A stretch of DNA of 64,000 bases from the NCBI GenBank assembly GCA_000421085.1, contig ATWE01000012.1, forward strand, positions 167,454-231,453, written 5' to 3'. The stretch's first letter is position 1. Each line of letters opens with the position of its first letter. This stretch comes from Ensifer sp. USDA 6670. GTDB taxonomy: Bacteria > Pseudomonadota > Alphaproteobacteria > Rhizobiales > Rhizobiaceae. The notes under the pieces are model-generated. The model saw only the letters and a program-made list of their open reading frames with translations. It made no database searches and was not told the DNA's origin. This document shows positions 51,751 through 59,884 of this stretch, in pieces. The translations under genes were made by a program, and so were the position numbers.

Positions 51751-53345
51751 TGATGGAAGGTTTCGATTACGTCATCGTTGGCGGCGGATCGTCGGGCTGC
51801 GTTCTGGCCGCCCGCCTTTCCGAGAACCCTTCGGTGCGCGTCTGCCTGATCGAGGCGGGCGGGCGCGACCGTCACCCGTTGATCCACATGCCGGTCGGCT
51901 TCGCAAAGATGACCGCTGGGCCGATGACCTGGGGCCTGACGACCGCACCCCAGAAACATGCAAACAATCGCGAGATTCCCTATGCCCAGGCGAGAGTGCT
52001 TGGCGGAGGGTCCTCGATCAATGCCGAAGTCTATACGCGCGGCCACCCGCGGGACTATGACCGCTGGGTGGAAGAGGGGGCCGACGGCTGGAGCTTTCAG
52101 GAGGTGAAGCCTTACTTCCTGCGATCCGAGGGCAATACGATCCTCTCCGGCGAGTGGCACGGGACGGACGGACCTCTCGGGGTCTCCAACCTTCCCGATC
52201 CGCAGCCGATGACACGGGCCTTCGTCCAGAGCTGCCAGGAACTCGGCATCCCCTATAATCCCGATTTCAACGGGCCGGTCCAGGAAGGTGCGGGGGTCTA
52301 CCAGACGACGATCCGCAACAGCCGCCGTTGCTCGGCCGCTGTCGGATATTTGCGGCCGGCGCTCGCGCGCAAGAACCTCACGCTCATCACGGGTGCGCTT
52401 GTGCTGCGCATCGTGTTCCAGGGCCGCCGCGCCGTCGGCGTCGAATACTCGACCGGGGGCGCGGCGAAGATCGCCCGGGCGGAAAGCGAGGTTCTCGTTA
52501 CCTCGGGTGCGATCGGAACGCCCAAGCTCTTGATGCTTTCAGGGGTCGGCCCGGCCGCTTCTCTGCAGAGCCACGATATCGACGTCGTGCAGGATTTGGC
52601 GGGGGTCGGCCAGAATCTCCACGATCACTTCGGCGTGGACATCGTTGCCGAACTGAAGGGGCATGACAGCCTCGACAAGTACAACAAATTCCACTGGATG
52701 CTCTTGGCGGGAATCGAGTACGCGCTTTTCAAATCCGGGCCGGTCGCCTCGAATGTTGTGGAGGGTGGAGCCTTCTGGTACGGCGATAGGGCAAGCCCCT
52801 ATCCCGATCTGCAGTTCCACTTTCTTGCGGGGGCGGGAGCCGAGGCCGGGGTGCCGAGCGTTCCAAAGGGTTCCTCGGGGGTGACCTTGAATTCCTACAC
52901 GGTCCGGCCGAAGTCACGGGGTTCCGTCACCCTTCGGTCCGCCGACCCCCGTGCCCTGCCGATCGTCGACCCGAATTTCCTCGAGGATCCGGACGATCTC
53001 AGGATTTCGGTCGAAGGCCTCAGGATCAGCAGGGAAATTTTCGGGCAGCCGTCGCTGCAGAAATACATCAAGACGATCCGCTTCCCCGACGAGAGCGTCA
53101 GGACACAGGCCGACTTCGAGGCCTATGCGCGGCAATACGGGCGGACGTCCTATCACCCGACATGCACCTGCAAGATGGGTCGCGACGATATGTCGGTGGT
53201 CGATCCGCAGCTCCGCGTCCACGGCCTTGACGGCATCCGCATCTGCGACAGTTCGGTGATGCCCAGTCTCGTGGGCTCCAATACCAATGCGGCTACCATC
53301 ATGATCGGCGAGAAGGCGGCCGATCTGATCCGGGGTAACATTTGA
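51750..53345 (+). CDS. GMC family FAD oxidoreductase (choline dehydrogenase-like)
   Basis: A 531-residue flavoprotein: FDYVIVGGGSSGCVLAARLSE dinucleotide site near the N terminus, LGGGSSINAEVYTRGHPRDYD, the GMC signature region TSGAIGTPKLLMLSGVGP and C-terminal YHPTCTCKMG with the catalytic His, ending VMPSLVGSNTNAATIMIGEKAADLI. It oxidises an alcohol to an aldehyde or ketone with electrons to a membrane acceptor. No signal peptide is seen. ATG 51750 overlaps the ALDH stop; ATG 51753 is an alternative. Confidence 0.9.
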   Translation: MMEGFDYVIVGGGSSGCVLAARLSENPSVRVCLIEAGGRDRHPLIHMPVGFAKMTAGPMTWGLTTAPQKHANNREIPYAQARVLGGGSSINAEVYTRGHPRDYDRWVEEGADGWSFQEVKPYFLRSEGNTILSGEWHGTDGPLGVSNLPDPQPMTRAFVQSCQELGIPYNPDFNGPVQEGAGVYQTTIRNSRRCSAAVGYLRPALARKNLTLITGALVLRIVFQGRRAVGVEYSTGGAAKIARAESEVLVTSGAIGTPKLLMLSGVGPAASLQSHDIDVVQDLAGVGQNLHDHFGVDIVAELKGHDSLDKYNKFHWMLLAGIEYALFKSGPVASNVVEGGAFWYGDRASPYPDLQFHFLAGAGAEAGVPSVPKGSSGVTLNSYTVRPKSRGSVTLRSADPRALPIVDPNFLEDPDDLRISVEGLRISREIFGQPSLQKYIKTIRFPDESVRTQADFEAYARQYGRTSYHPTCTCKMGRDDMSVVDPQLRVHGLDGIRICDSSVMPSLVGSNTNAATIMIGEKAADLIRGNI

Positions 53346-53363
53346 ACGCGCGGGCGCGGCGTC

Positions 53364-53394
53364 ACCTTTCTCTGCTGACCGGGCAGAGAAAGGT
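53364..53394 (+). terminator. Hairpin after the GMC gene
   Basis: ACCTTTCTCTGC pairs perfectly over 12 bp with GCAGAGAAAGGT across a 7-base loop, 18 bases after the GMC stop. No T run follows. Likely the end of the ALDH-GMC transcript. Confidence 0.55.
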
Positions 53395-53572
53395 ACAGTG
53401 GGCTAGCTGTGGAAACTGCTGAAGTCCACTTTAGTCTGGCAAGCGACAGCCAAGCGCCTGGGCGTGGCCACGATCGGACGCGACGTCTTCACCGCAGGCA
53501 GTAACGGATGAGGCCCGACACAATTTGAAAATTTGCTAGTGAGTAGCATGATGGGCCACAGGAGTTCAGCCG

Positions 53573-53847
53573 ATGAGTGTCAAATCGTCGATCTCGCTGA
53601 CCGATCAACAGAATGCGTTCGCCCGTTCGTTGGTAGGAGCGGCCGGTATTCCAGCCTGAGTTCCGTCCTGCAGCAGGGCCTCGAACTGCTTCTTCAAAAG
53701 ACGGAAGCGGAGCCCGTCGAAACGGCAGCGCTTCGTGAAGTGATCCAGCGTCGATTAACAGGACCGATGATTTCCGCGACGGAAATGGAAGGCCGCGTCG
53801 CGGCAATGATTGAGCGGAAGCGACGGACTGTGCGTGTGGACTCTTGA
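53573..53847 (+). pseudogene. ParD-type antitoxin, frameshifted
   Basis: From the ATG the frame reads MSVKSSISLTDQQNAFARSL, the normal ParD start, but then runs to a TGA at about 53658. The normal continuation (GRYSSLSSVLQQGLELLLQK to IERKRR) is in another frame. One missing base near 53629-53645 explains it; an undamaged copy would read about LVESGRYSS. The antitoxin is therefore probably not made. The stop of the second part overlaps the toxin remnant. Confidence 0.75.
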
Positions 53848-54043
53848 ATATTCTGCGGATGCCGAACGCGATTTCGAGCTGATCTTCGATCATCTGTTCG
53901 ACGCTTATGTCGAACGTGGAGATCCGCCTGACGAGGCGTTGGAGCGCAGCGCCGAACGAAGCCGCAAACTGCGCCTCGAATTCGATCGTCTCGTGGATAC
54001 GCCATAAATCGGGACTTTGCGGCCCGATGTTCATTCCTACCGG
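53834..54043 (+). pseudogene. ParE/RelE-type toxin remnant
   Basis: The GTG start reads WTLEYSADAERDFELIFDHLFDAYVERGDPPDEALERSAERSRKL and so on, a ParE N terminus. After FDRLVDTP a TAA (54005-54007) replaces what is a Tyr codon in the family; IGTLRPDVHS continues in frame after it. The rest is lost at the 3' end of the neighbouring aldo/keto reductase gene. About one third of the toxin is missing, so it is inactive. Confidence 0.7.
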
Positions 54044-54858
54044 TCCCAGTCCGGAACCCAGGGCAACATCCCGGCCTTCAGAATCCGATAGTTTGTCGCG
54101 TTCATCGCATCGATCCGCTTCATGTCCTGCGGCGAAAGCGCAAAATCCACGATCTCGAAGTTTGCCCTGATGTTCTCCGGCTTCGTCGACATGGTATTCA
54201 TGGACACACCCTTCTGAAAAATCCAACGAAGGACCGCCTGGGCAGCCGTCTTGCCGTATCTCGCGCCTATCTCGGCGAAGACCGCATGTTTGAACACCTC
54301 GCCCCTTGCAACCGAACAGTAGGATGACAGTGGGATCTTCGTCTCTTCTGCTGCGTCAAGCAGCCGGCGCTGGTCGATGAGTGGGTGGAATTCTACCTGG
54401 TTGGTCACGAGCGGCGCCTCGACGATCGACTGTGCGTCGCGCATCATCGGGGCTGTGTAGTTGGAGACGCCTATATTGCGGGCGAGTCCGATGTCGAGTG
54501 CCTTCTGTAGCAACCGCAGGGAATGGGCGTTTTCACCACCGATCGCCGGCCAATGCAGCATCAGGACATCGACCTGATCCACGCGCAAGGCTTTCAGGCT
54601 CACCTCGATCGAATGCAGAAATCTCTCTTCGGAATAATTGTCGGGGTGCACCTTGGTGGTGATGCAGAACTCGCTTCGGTCAACGCCGCTCTCGGCAAGC
54701 GCCTCCCCCGTTTCGGCCTCGTTGCCGTACATCTGTGCGGTGTCGAAGGCACGGTACCCGACCGTGATGGCCTCGCGAATGGCAGTCTTCAACGGCCCGC
54801 CCTTCAGTGGGTAGGTGCCGAAGCCTCTCTGATAACTCTTCTCGAAATAGACGCTCAT
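54037..54858 (-). CDS. Aldo/keto reductase (2,5-diketogluconate reductase-like)
   Basis: A 273-residue TIM-barrel reductase with AFDTAQMYGNEAETGEAL (catalytic Tyr, about 45), the Lys in ITTKVHP (about 73), the His in VLMLHWP (about 108) and the C-terminal cofactor segment AVLRWIFQKGVSMNTMSTKPENIRANFEIVDF. The tetrad D-Y-K-H is complete. It reduces a carbonyl with NADPH, or runs in reverse. It starts at 54858 after GGAGGACC and is divergent from the CoA-transferase; an operator lies between them. Confidence 0.88.
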   Translation of the reverse strand: MSVYFEKSYQRGFGTYPLKGGPLKTAIREAITVGYRAFDTAQMYGNEAETGEALAESGVDRSEFCITTKVHPDNYSEERFLHSIEVSLKALRVDQVDVLMLHWPAIGGENAHSLRLLQKALDIGLARNIGVSNYTAPMMRDAQSIVEAPLVTNQVEFHPLIDQRRLLDAAEETKIPLSSYCSVARGEVFKHAVFAEIGARYGKTAAQAVLRWIFQKGVSMNTMSTKPENIRANFEIVDFALSPQDMKRIDAMNATNYRILKAGMLPWVPDWDR

Positions 54859-54941
54859 CGGTCCTCCCATTGGTTGGCCCAGTAAAATGAGGAGCTGAGG
54901 AAAAATGCCCTCTTGCCTCTACGGCCCATCATGCTTAAGCT

Positions 54942-54957
54942 ATAACTGGTTAGTTAC
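54942..54957 (+). promoter_or_regulatory. TetR-regulon operator candidate, site 4 (AKR / CoA-transferase promoter)
   Basis: ATAACTGGTTAGTTAC has symmetric TAACT-N4-AGTTA arms. It lies 27 bases before the CoA-transferase ATG and 84 bases from the divergent aldo/keto reductase start. Confidence 0.7.
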
Positions 54958-54984
54958 TTACGCAACAAGAAAAGGAGCCCTGGC

Positions 54985-56556
54985 ATGGCAAAAGTGATGA
55001 CCGCAAACGAGGCCGCCGGGCTGGTCAGGGACGGGGCGGTGCTGGCGGTCAATTCGTCGTCCGGCCTGTGTTGTCCCGATGAGGTTCTCAAGGCGCTGGG
55101 AGAGCGATTCGAGTCGGAGGGACATCCGTGCGGACTGACGTCGGTTCACCCCATCGCCGCCGGAGATTTCTTCGGCACGAAGGGTGTCGATCACATCGCC
55201 AGGCCAGGCATGCTCAAGAAGATCATCGGCGGTTCGTATCCTTCCGGTCCGAGCAATGCCGAGCCGCCGCTCATCTGGCAGATGATCCTTAAGGAAGAGG
55301 TGGCCGCATGGAACGTGCCTTCCGGCATCGTCTTCGACATGCTGAGGGAAGGTGCCGCGAAACGCCCCGGCGTGCTGACCAAGGTCGGCATCGACACCTT
55401 CGTGGATCCCGAGCAGGAAGGCTGCGCCATGAACGCCGCAGCGCGGAGCGAGCCGATCGTCAGGCGCGTGCGCTTTGCCGACGACGACTGGCTGCATTTT
55501 CCGCCCATTCAGCCCGATGTCGCGATCATCCGGGCCACGACCGCCGACGAGAGAGGCAACCTGACGTTCGAGCACGAGGGTGCGACGCTCGGCGCGATGG
55601 AGATGGCGCTTGCGGCTCGCAATTCCGGCGGGATCGTCATAGCCCAGGTGAAAAGGGTCGCGGCCGAGGGAACGATGCGTCCTCACGACGTGCGCGTTCC
55701 GGGGATACTCGTCGACGTCATCGTCGAAGCGCCCGATCAATTGCAGACGACTGCGACCCCGTACGATCCCGCGATATCCGGGGAATTGTTCCGCCCGCTT
55801 CATACGTTCCGCACGCCGGCGCTGGACCCCGGCAAGGTGATCGCCCGCCGTGTGGCACAGGAACTCAAGCCCGGCTGGGCGGTCAATATCGGGTTCGGCA
55901 TTTCGGCAAATGTTCCGCGCGTGCTGATCGAGGAAGGGCATCACGGCAAGATCACCTGGGTGATCGAGCAAGGCGCCGTGGGCGGCGTGCCGCTGCTCGA
56001 TTTCAAGTTCGGCTGTGCCTCCAACGCCGAGGCCTTCGTAGCCTCGCCGCATCAGTTCTGCTATTTCCAGGCGGGCGGGTTCGACTGCTCTTTGCTGTCC
56101 TTTCTTGAAATCGACGGCGAAGGTTCGGTGAATGTCAGCCGTCTCGCAGCGACACCCCACCGCACGGCCGGCGCGGGCGGTTTCGTCGACATTACTGCGC
56201 GCGCAAGGAAGATCGTTTTCTCGGGCAATTTCAACGCGGGCGCGAAAATGCGTATCGAGGACGGGCGGCTCGTCATCGACAAGGAAGGACGAATTGCGAA
56301 GATCGTCCCGAAAGTCGATCAGGTCAGTTTTTCCGGCAGGCGCGCACGCGTTCAAGGTCAGGACGTCACCTATGTCACCGAACGCTGCGTAATGAAGCTC
56401 GAGCCCGACGGGCTCGTCGTCAGCGAGGTTGCCCCCGGATTGGACCTGAGACGGGACGTTCTCGATCAGGCAGCGACGCCCCTGCGGGTAGCCGACGACC
56501 TCAAGGAGATGGACCAGGCCCTGTTTCTTTCAACTGCGATGGGGCTGGGCCTGTGA
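54985..56556 (+). CDS. Acyl-CoA transferase, acetate/propionate CoA-transferase (YdiF/PCT) family
   Basis: A 523-residue fused alpha-beta CoA-transferase. The N-terminal half has AAGLVRDGAVLAVNSSSGLCCPDEVL and GGSYPSGPSNAEPPLIWQMI. The C-terminal half has the catalytic Glu in TWVIEQGAVGGVPLLD (about residue 330) and SPHQFCYFQAGGFDCSLLSFLEID. It moves CoA from acetyl-CoA or similar to a carboxylate. Here it should activate the acid made by the ALDH. AAGGAGCCC precedes the ATG. Confidence 0.87.
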   Translation: MAKVMTANEAAGLVRDGAVLAVNSSSGLCCPDEVLKALGERFESEGHPCGLTSVHPIAAGDFFGTKGVDHIARPGMLKKIIGGSYPSGPSNAEPPLIWQMILKEEVAAWNVPSGIVFDMLREGAAKRPGVLTKVGIDTFVDPEQEGCAMNAAARSEPIVRRVRFADDDWLHFPPIQPDVAIIRATTADERGNLTFEHEGATLGAMEMALAARNSGGIVIAQVKRVAAEGTMRPHDVRVPGILVDVIVEAPDQLQTTATPYDPAISGELFRPLHTFRTPALDPGKVIARRVAQELKPGWAVNIGFGISANVPRVLIEEGHHGKITWVIEQGAVGGVPLLDFKFGCASNAEAFVASPHQFCYFQAGGFDCSLLSFLEIDGEGSVNVSRLAATPHRTAGAGGFVDITARARKIVFSGNFNAGAKMRIEDGRLVIDKEGRIAKIVPKVDQVSFSGRRARVQGQDVTYVTERCVMKLEPDGLVVSEVAPGLDLRRDVLDQAATPLRVADDLKEMDQALFLSTAMGLGL

Positions 56557-57323
56557 GCGAGCCGGTTCGACTGAAAATCGGGGAAGGTGTCGCCTGGCTG
56601 ACGATCAGCCGGCCGGATAAGCTGAACGCGCTTGACGGCGAAATGGTCGATGCGATCGTCCCGGCCTGTCGTGAAATCGAGCGTTCCGCGGCGAAGGTGG
56701 CGATACTGACCGGTGAGGGGGAGCGTTCGTTTTGCGCCGGCGGCGACATCGATGCCTGGAGCAATGCTTCGCCCGAGACCTTCGGCCGCCATTGGGTGCG
56801 TGACGGTCATGCGGCCTTCGATGCTCTGGCCCGGCTCGCGGTTCCGCTGATCGCGGTGTTGAACGGGCACACATTAGGGGGCGGGCTCGAGCTCGCCGCC
56901 TGCGCCGATCTCCGGATCGCCGAGGCGCATGTCAGGATAGGGCAGCCGGAGACCGGGCTCGGAATAATTCCCGGCTGGTCCGGAACGCAGCGCGCGGTGC
57001 GAAGGTTCGGTCCGCAGCTCGTCCGGCGCATGGCGCTCTTCGGACATGTCTATGGCGCTGACGAGGCGCTCGCTCTCGGGTTGGTGGATCAGGTGGTCGC
57101 AACGGGCGAGGGGCGTGCCGCGGCGGAAATCGCAGCGGCCGGCGTAATGAAGCGATCGGCGCGCGCGACCGAACTCACGAAGATGCTCATCAACGCGGCC
57201 GAGGGAGAGGAAAGCGAGCGGGTCGTCGAAGCCTTGGCGGGTGCCGTCGCCGCCGCGTCCGACGAGCTGCAGGAAGGCTTGTCGGCCTTCCGTGAGAGGC
57301 GGCCGGCGCGTTTCGGTCAATGA
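56553..57323 (+). CDS. Enoyl-CoA hydratase/isomerase family protein
   Basis: A 256-residue crotonase-fold protein: EGVAWLTISRPDKLNALDGEM start, oxyanion loop FCAGGDIDAWS (about 66), HTLGGGLELAACADLRIAE (about 108) and PETGLGIIPGWSGTQRAVRRFG (about 132), in which the second catalytic Glu is in the PETGLG motif. The GTG start overlaps the CoA-transferase stop. It probably adds water to an enoyl-CoA produced by the acyl-CoA dehydrogenase. Confidence 0.88.
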   Translation: MSEPVRLKIGEGVAWLTISRPDKLNALDGEMVDAIVPACREIERSAAKVAILTGEGERSFCAGGDIDAWSNASPETFGRHWVRDGHAAFDALARLAVPLIAVLNGHTLGGGLELAACADLRIAEAHVRIGQPETGLGIIPGWSGTQRAVRRFGPQLVRRMALFGHVYGADEALALGLVDQVVATGEGRAAAEIAAAGVMKRSARATELTKMLINAAEGEESERVVEALAGAVAAASDELQEGLSAFRERRPARFGQ

Positions 57324-57335
57324 GCTGGAGTTTTC

Positions 57336-58595
57336 ATGTCGCCTGAAGATCGGGATTTTCTCTCCGAATTGTTCGAAGCGGCTGTGGGGGCTGCAGAACC
57401 GAAGCTTGCGCTTCGCGCGCGATTGCCGCAGCGCCCGCGCGGGCGCACAGTGGTCGTCGGGGCGGGCAAGGGCGCGGCCCAGCTGGCGGCGGCATTCGAG
57501 AGCCTGTGGGACGGCCCGCTCGAAGGCGTCGTCGTCACCCGCTACGGCTATGCCGTTCCCTGCGATCGGATAAGGGTGATCGAGGCAGCCCACCCGGTTC
57601 CCGACCGCAACGGACTGATCGCCTCGCACGCGCTGTTCGAAGCCGTTCGGGGTCTGACGCCGGATGACCTCGTCGTCGCTCTTTTCTGCGGAGGAGGCTC
57701 GGCCCTGCTGCCTTGCCCGGCGGAGGAGCTCACTCTCGAAGATGAAATCGCCCTGAACAGGGCACTGCTCGCAAGCGGCGCGCCGATTTCCGTGATGAAT
57801 GCAATCCGCAAGCAGGTCTCCCGCATAAAGGGTGGGCGGCTCGCCGCCGCCTGCCATCCCGCGAAAGTGATCAGCTTCGTCGTTTCCGACGTCCCGGGCG
57901 ACGATCCGGCACAGGTCGCCTCGGGACCGACAATTCCCGACGCGACGGACCGAGCTGCTGCCCGCGCAATGAGGGATGCCTGGCGAATCGAACTGCCCGA
58001 GAGGCTCGTCGATTGGCTGAAGGGCGAGAACGGGACGGCTCCGTCGCCGAACGATCCCGTCTTTGCGGGGCACGAGGTTCAGGTTATCGCCTCGGCGCGG
58101 CTGTCGTTGGAGGCTGCCGCGGCTCGGGCCGAAGCACGGGGAATTCCCGCCATCATCCTGTCGGATGCGATCGAAGGAGAGGCGCGCGACGTCGGCAAAG
58201 TCCACGCAGCAATCGCGCGCGAAGTGGTTTTGCGCAACCGCCCCTTCGAGCGTCCCGTGGTTCTCATGTCGGGCGGTGAAACGACGGTGACGCTTCGCGG
58301 GCATGGAAGGGGAGGGCGCAATACCGAATTCCTCCTCTCGCTCGCGATCGCAGCCGAAGGCCTGTCCTTCGCCTCACTGGCGGCAGACACCGACGGTATC
58401 GACGGTTCGGAGAACAATGCGGGAGCCTTTGCGGACGGAAGCAGCGCGACGCGCTTGCGCGCACTCGGCAGAGATCCGGTCGCATTGCTCTCGGGCAACG
58501 ACGCCTGGACTGCTTTCAATTGCCTCGAAGATCTGTTCGTGCCCGGGCCCACAGGTACCAATGTGAATGACTTCAGGGCGATTCTGGTACGGTGA
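57336..58595 (+). CDS. Glycerate 2-kinase, MOFRL family
   Basis: A 419-residue class II glycerate kinase with VVVGAGKGAAQLAAAFE (about 35), LFCGGGSALLPCP (about 115), AIRKQVSRIKGGRLAAACHPA, SDVPGDDPAQVASGP and the C-terminal MOFRL domain (SGGETTVTLRGHGRGGRNTEFLLSLAI; ADTDGIDGSENNAGAF). It makes 2-phosphoglycerate from D-glycerate and ATP. Its place 12 bases after the hydratase says glycerate is an expected pathway product. Full length. Confidence 0.9.
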   Translation: MSPEDRDFLSELFEAAVGAAEPKLALRARLPQRPRGRTVVVGAGKGAAQLAAAFESLWDGPLEGVVVTRYGYAVPCDRIRVIEAAHPVPDRNGLIASHALFEAVRGLTPDDLVVALFCGGGSALLPCPAEELTLEDEIALNRALLASGAPISVMNAIRKQVSRIKGGRLAAACHPAKVISFVVSDVPGDDPAQVASGPTIPDATDRAAARAMRDAWRIELPERLVDWLKGENGTAPSPNDPVFAGHEVQVIASARLSLEAAAARAEARGIPAIILSDAIEGEARDVGKVHAAIAREVVLRNRPFERPVVLMSGGETTVTLRGHGRGGRNTEFLLSLAIAAEGLSFASLAADTDGIDGSENNAGAFADGSSATRLRALGRDPVALLSGNDAWTAFNCLEDLFVPGPTGTNVNDFRAILVR

Positions 58596-58708
58596 AAGGC
58601 GGCTAGCCTTTTCTCCCGGAGTGGATGCGGGCAGCTTCTTCAAACGTCATCCTCGGGCCAAAGCCCGAGAAAGACTAACGGAGAGGGCGCAGTCTCTCTT
58701 GAGTCGCC

Positions 58709-59725
58709 TCACGCGGGGGTCGGAGCATCCTCGCGCAGGAGCCCCTTGGACTTGAGTTCCGTCCAGAACCCAGCCGGAATCGGGTGGCTGAACCAGGAAA
58801 GGTTCTGGCGCAGCTGTTCGATCGTCCGTGTGCCAGCCATGAAGGAGGGAACGGCCGGGTGCGCGACCACGAATTGGAGTGCGGCTGCCCCAAGGGGCAC
58901 GTCATGTGTCCTGCACACCGCCTCGATTCGCGCCACCTTTTCCAATATGGCCTTCGGCGCCGGTGCGTAATTGTATTTCGCACCTTCCCTCGCCCCCGTT
59001 GCCAGGATCCCTGAGTTGAAGCCCCCGCCGACGACCACGGCTGCGCCTCGTTCTTCACAAAGAGGCAGGAATTCCTCGAGTGCGTCCTGTTCGAGAAGCG
59101 TATAGCGCCCGGCAAGCAGGAAACAGTCGAAATCCCGCTGCTTCAACGCCTCGTGGCACACCTCCCATTCGTTGACACCGACCCCGATCGCCTTGACCAG
59201 GCCTTCCGACCGGAGTTTCTCCAGGGCGCGCCAGGTCCCGTCCATGGCCTGGCCGAATACTTCGGGCTGCTCGCTTCCCCGCGTGAAAACGTCGATGTCG
59301 TGGATGAAGCAGATATCCATCCGTTCCAGGCCCAGCCTCTGCAGGCTGTCTTCGAAGGAGCGCATCGTGCCGTCATAGCTGTAGTCGAAGCGCATGCTGA
59401 AGGGCGCGGCGTTCACCCAGGGGGCAAAGTCGATCGTCGATCGCTTGGCGGGCGTCAGCAACCGGCCGACCTTCGATGAAAGCACGTATTCGTCCCGGTC
59501 CCTCCAGCGCAGGCCATGGCCGGTACGAAGTTCGGCCAGGCCATGCCCGTACATGGGCGCGGTATCGAAGAAGCGCACGCCCGCATCCCAGGCGAGCTCA
59601 AACATGGACTGCGACGCCTTTTCGTCGATTTCACGGAAGATATTGCCGAGCGGCGCTGTCCCGAACCCGAATGCGGTGACGTCGAGGTCCACGCGGCCGA
59701 ACTTCCGTTTCTCTCCCGGATGCAT
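58709..59725 (-). CDS. Aldo/keto reductase (D-threo-aldose 1-dehydrogenase / pyridoxal dehydrogenase-like)
   Basis: A 338-residue enzyme. It has FGFGTAPLGNIFREIDEKASQSMFELAWDAGVRFFDTAPMYGHGLAE (D and catalytic Tyr near 50), VLSSKVGRLL (Lys), DICFIHDID (His) and VAHPAVPSFMAGTRTIEQL near the end. This group includes L-fucose and aldose 1-dehydrogenases, which make aldonolactones. ATG 59725 with GAGGAG is chosen over TTG 59731. It is convergent with the glycerate kinase and divergent from the acyl-CoA dehydrogenase; operator site 5 is 21 bases upstream. Confidence 0.88.
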   Translation of the reverse strand: MHPGEKRKFGRVDLDVTAFGFGTAPLGNIFREIDEKASQSMFELAWDAGVRFFDTAPMYGHGLAELRTGHGLRWRDRDEYVLSSKVGRLLTPAKRSTIDFAPWVNAAPFSMRFDYSYDGTMRSFEDSLQRLGLERMDICFIHDIDVFTRGSEQPEVFGQAMDGTWRALEKLRSEGLVKAIGVGVNEWEVCHEALKQRDFDCFLLAGRYTLLEQDALEEFLPLCEERGAAVVVGGGFNSGILATGAREGAKYNYAPAPKAILEKVARIEAVCRTHDVPLGAAALQFVVAHPAVPSFMAGTRTIEQLRQNLSWFSHPIPAGFWTELKSKGLLREDAPTPA

Positions 59726-59745
59726 TCGCAAATCTCCTCATGTAA

Positions 59746-59761
59746 GTAACTGGATGGTGCA
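59746..59761 (+). promoter_or_regulatory. TetR-regulon operator candidate, site 5 (second AKR promoter)
   Basis: GTAACTGGATGGTGCA matches GTAACTGG(A/T)T of the other sites, with a changed right arm. It lies 21 bases upstream of the leftward aldo/keto reductase start. Confidence 0.55.
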
Positions 59762-59850
59762 TCATATGCGCGGCGACGACCGGTTCGCAAGCCTCGTCGT
59801 GGTGCGATCGGCGATTTTCCGGCTTGACCGCCTGCCGCATCCCGATGTAT

Positions 59851-59866
59851 GTAACTGGATAGTTAC
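59851..59866 (+). promoter_or_regulatory. TetR-regulon operator candidate, site 6 (acyl-CoA dehydrogenase promoter)
   Basis: GTAACTGGATAGTTAC has perfect 6-bp arms GTAACT/AGTTAC around 4 bases. It ends 18 bases before the acyl-CoA dehydrogenase ATG, a position suited to repression. Confidence 0.75.
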
Positions 59867-59884
59867 TGAACGCGGGATAAGTCT

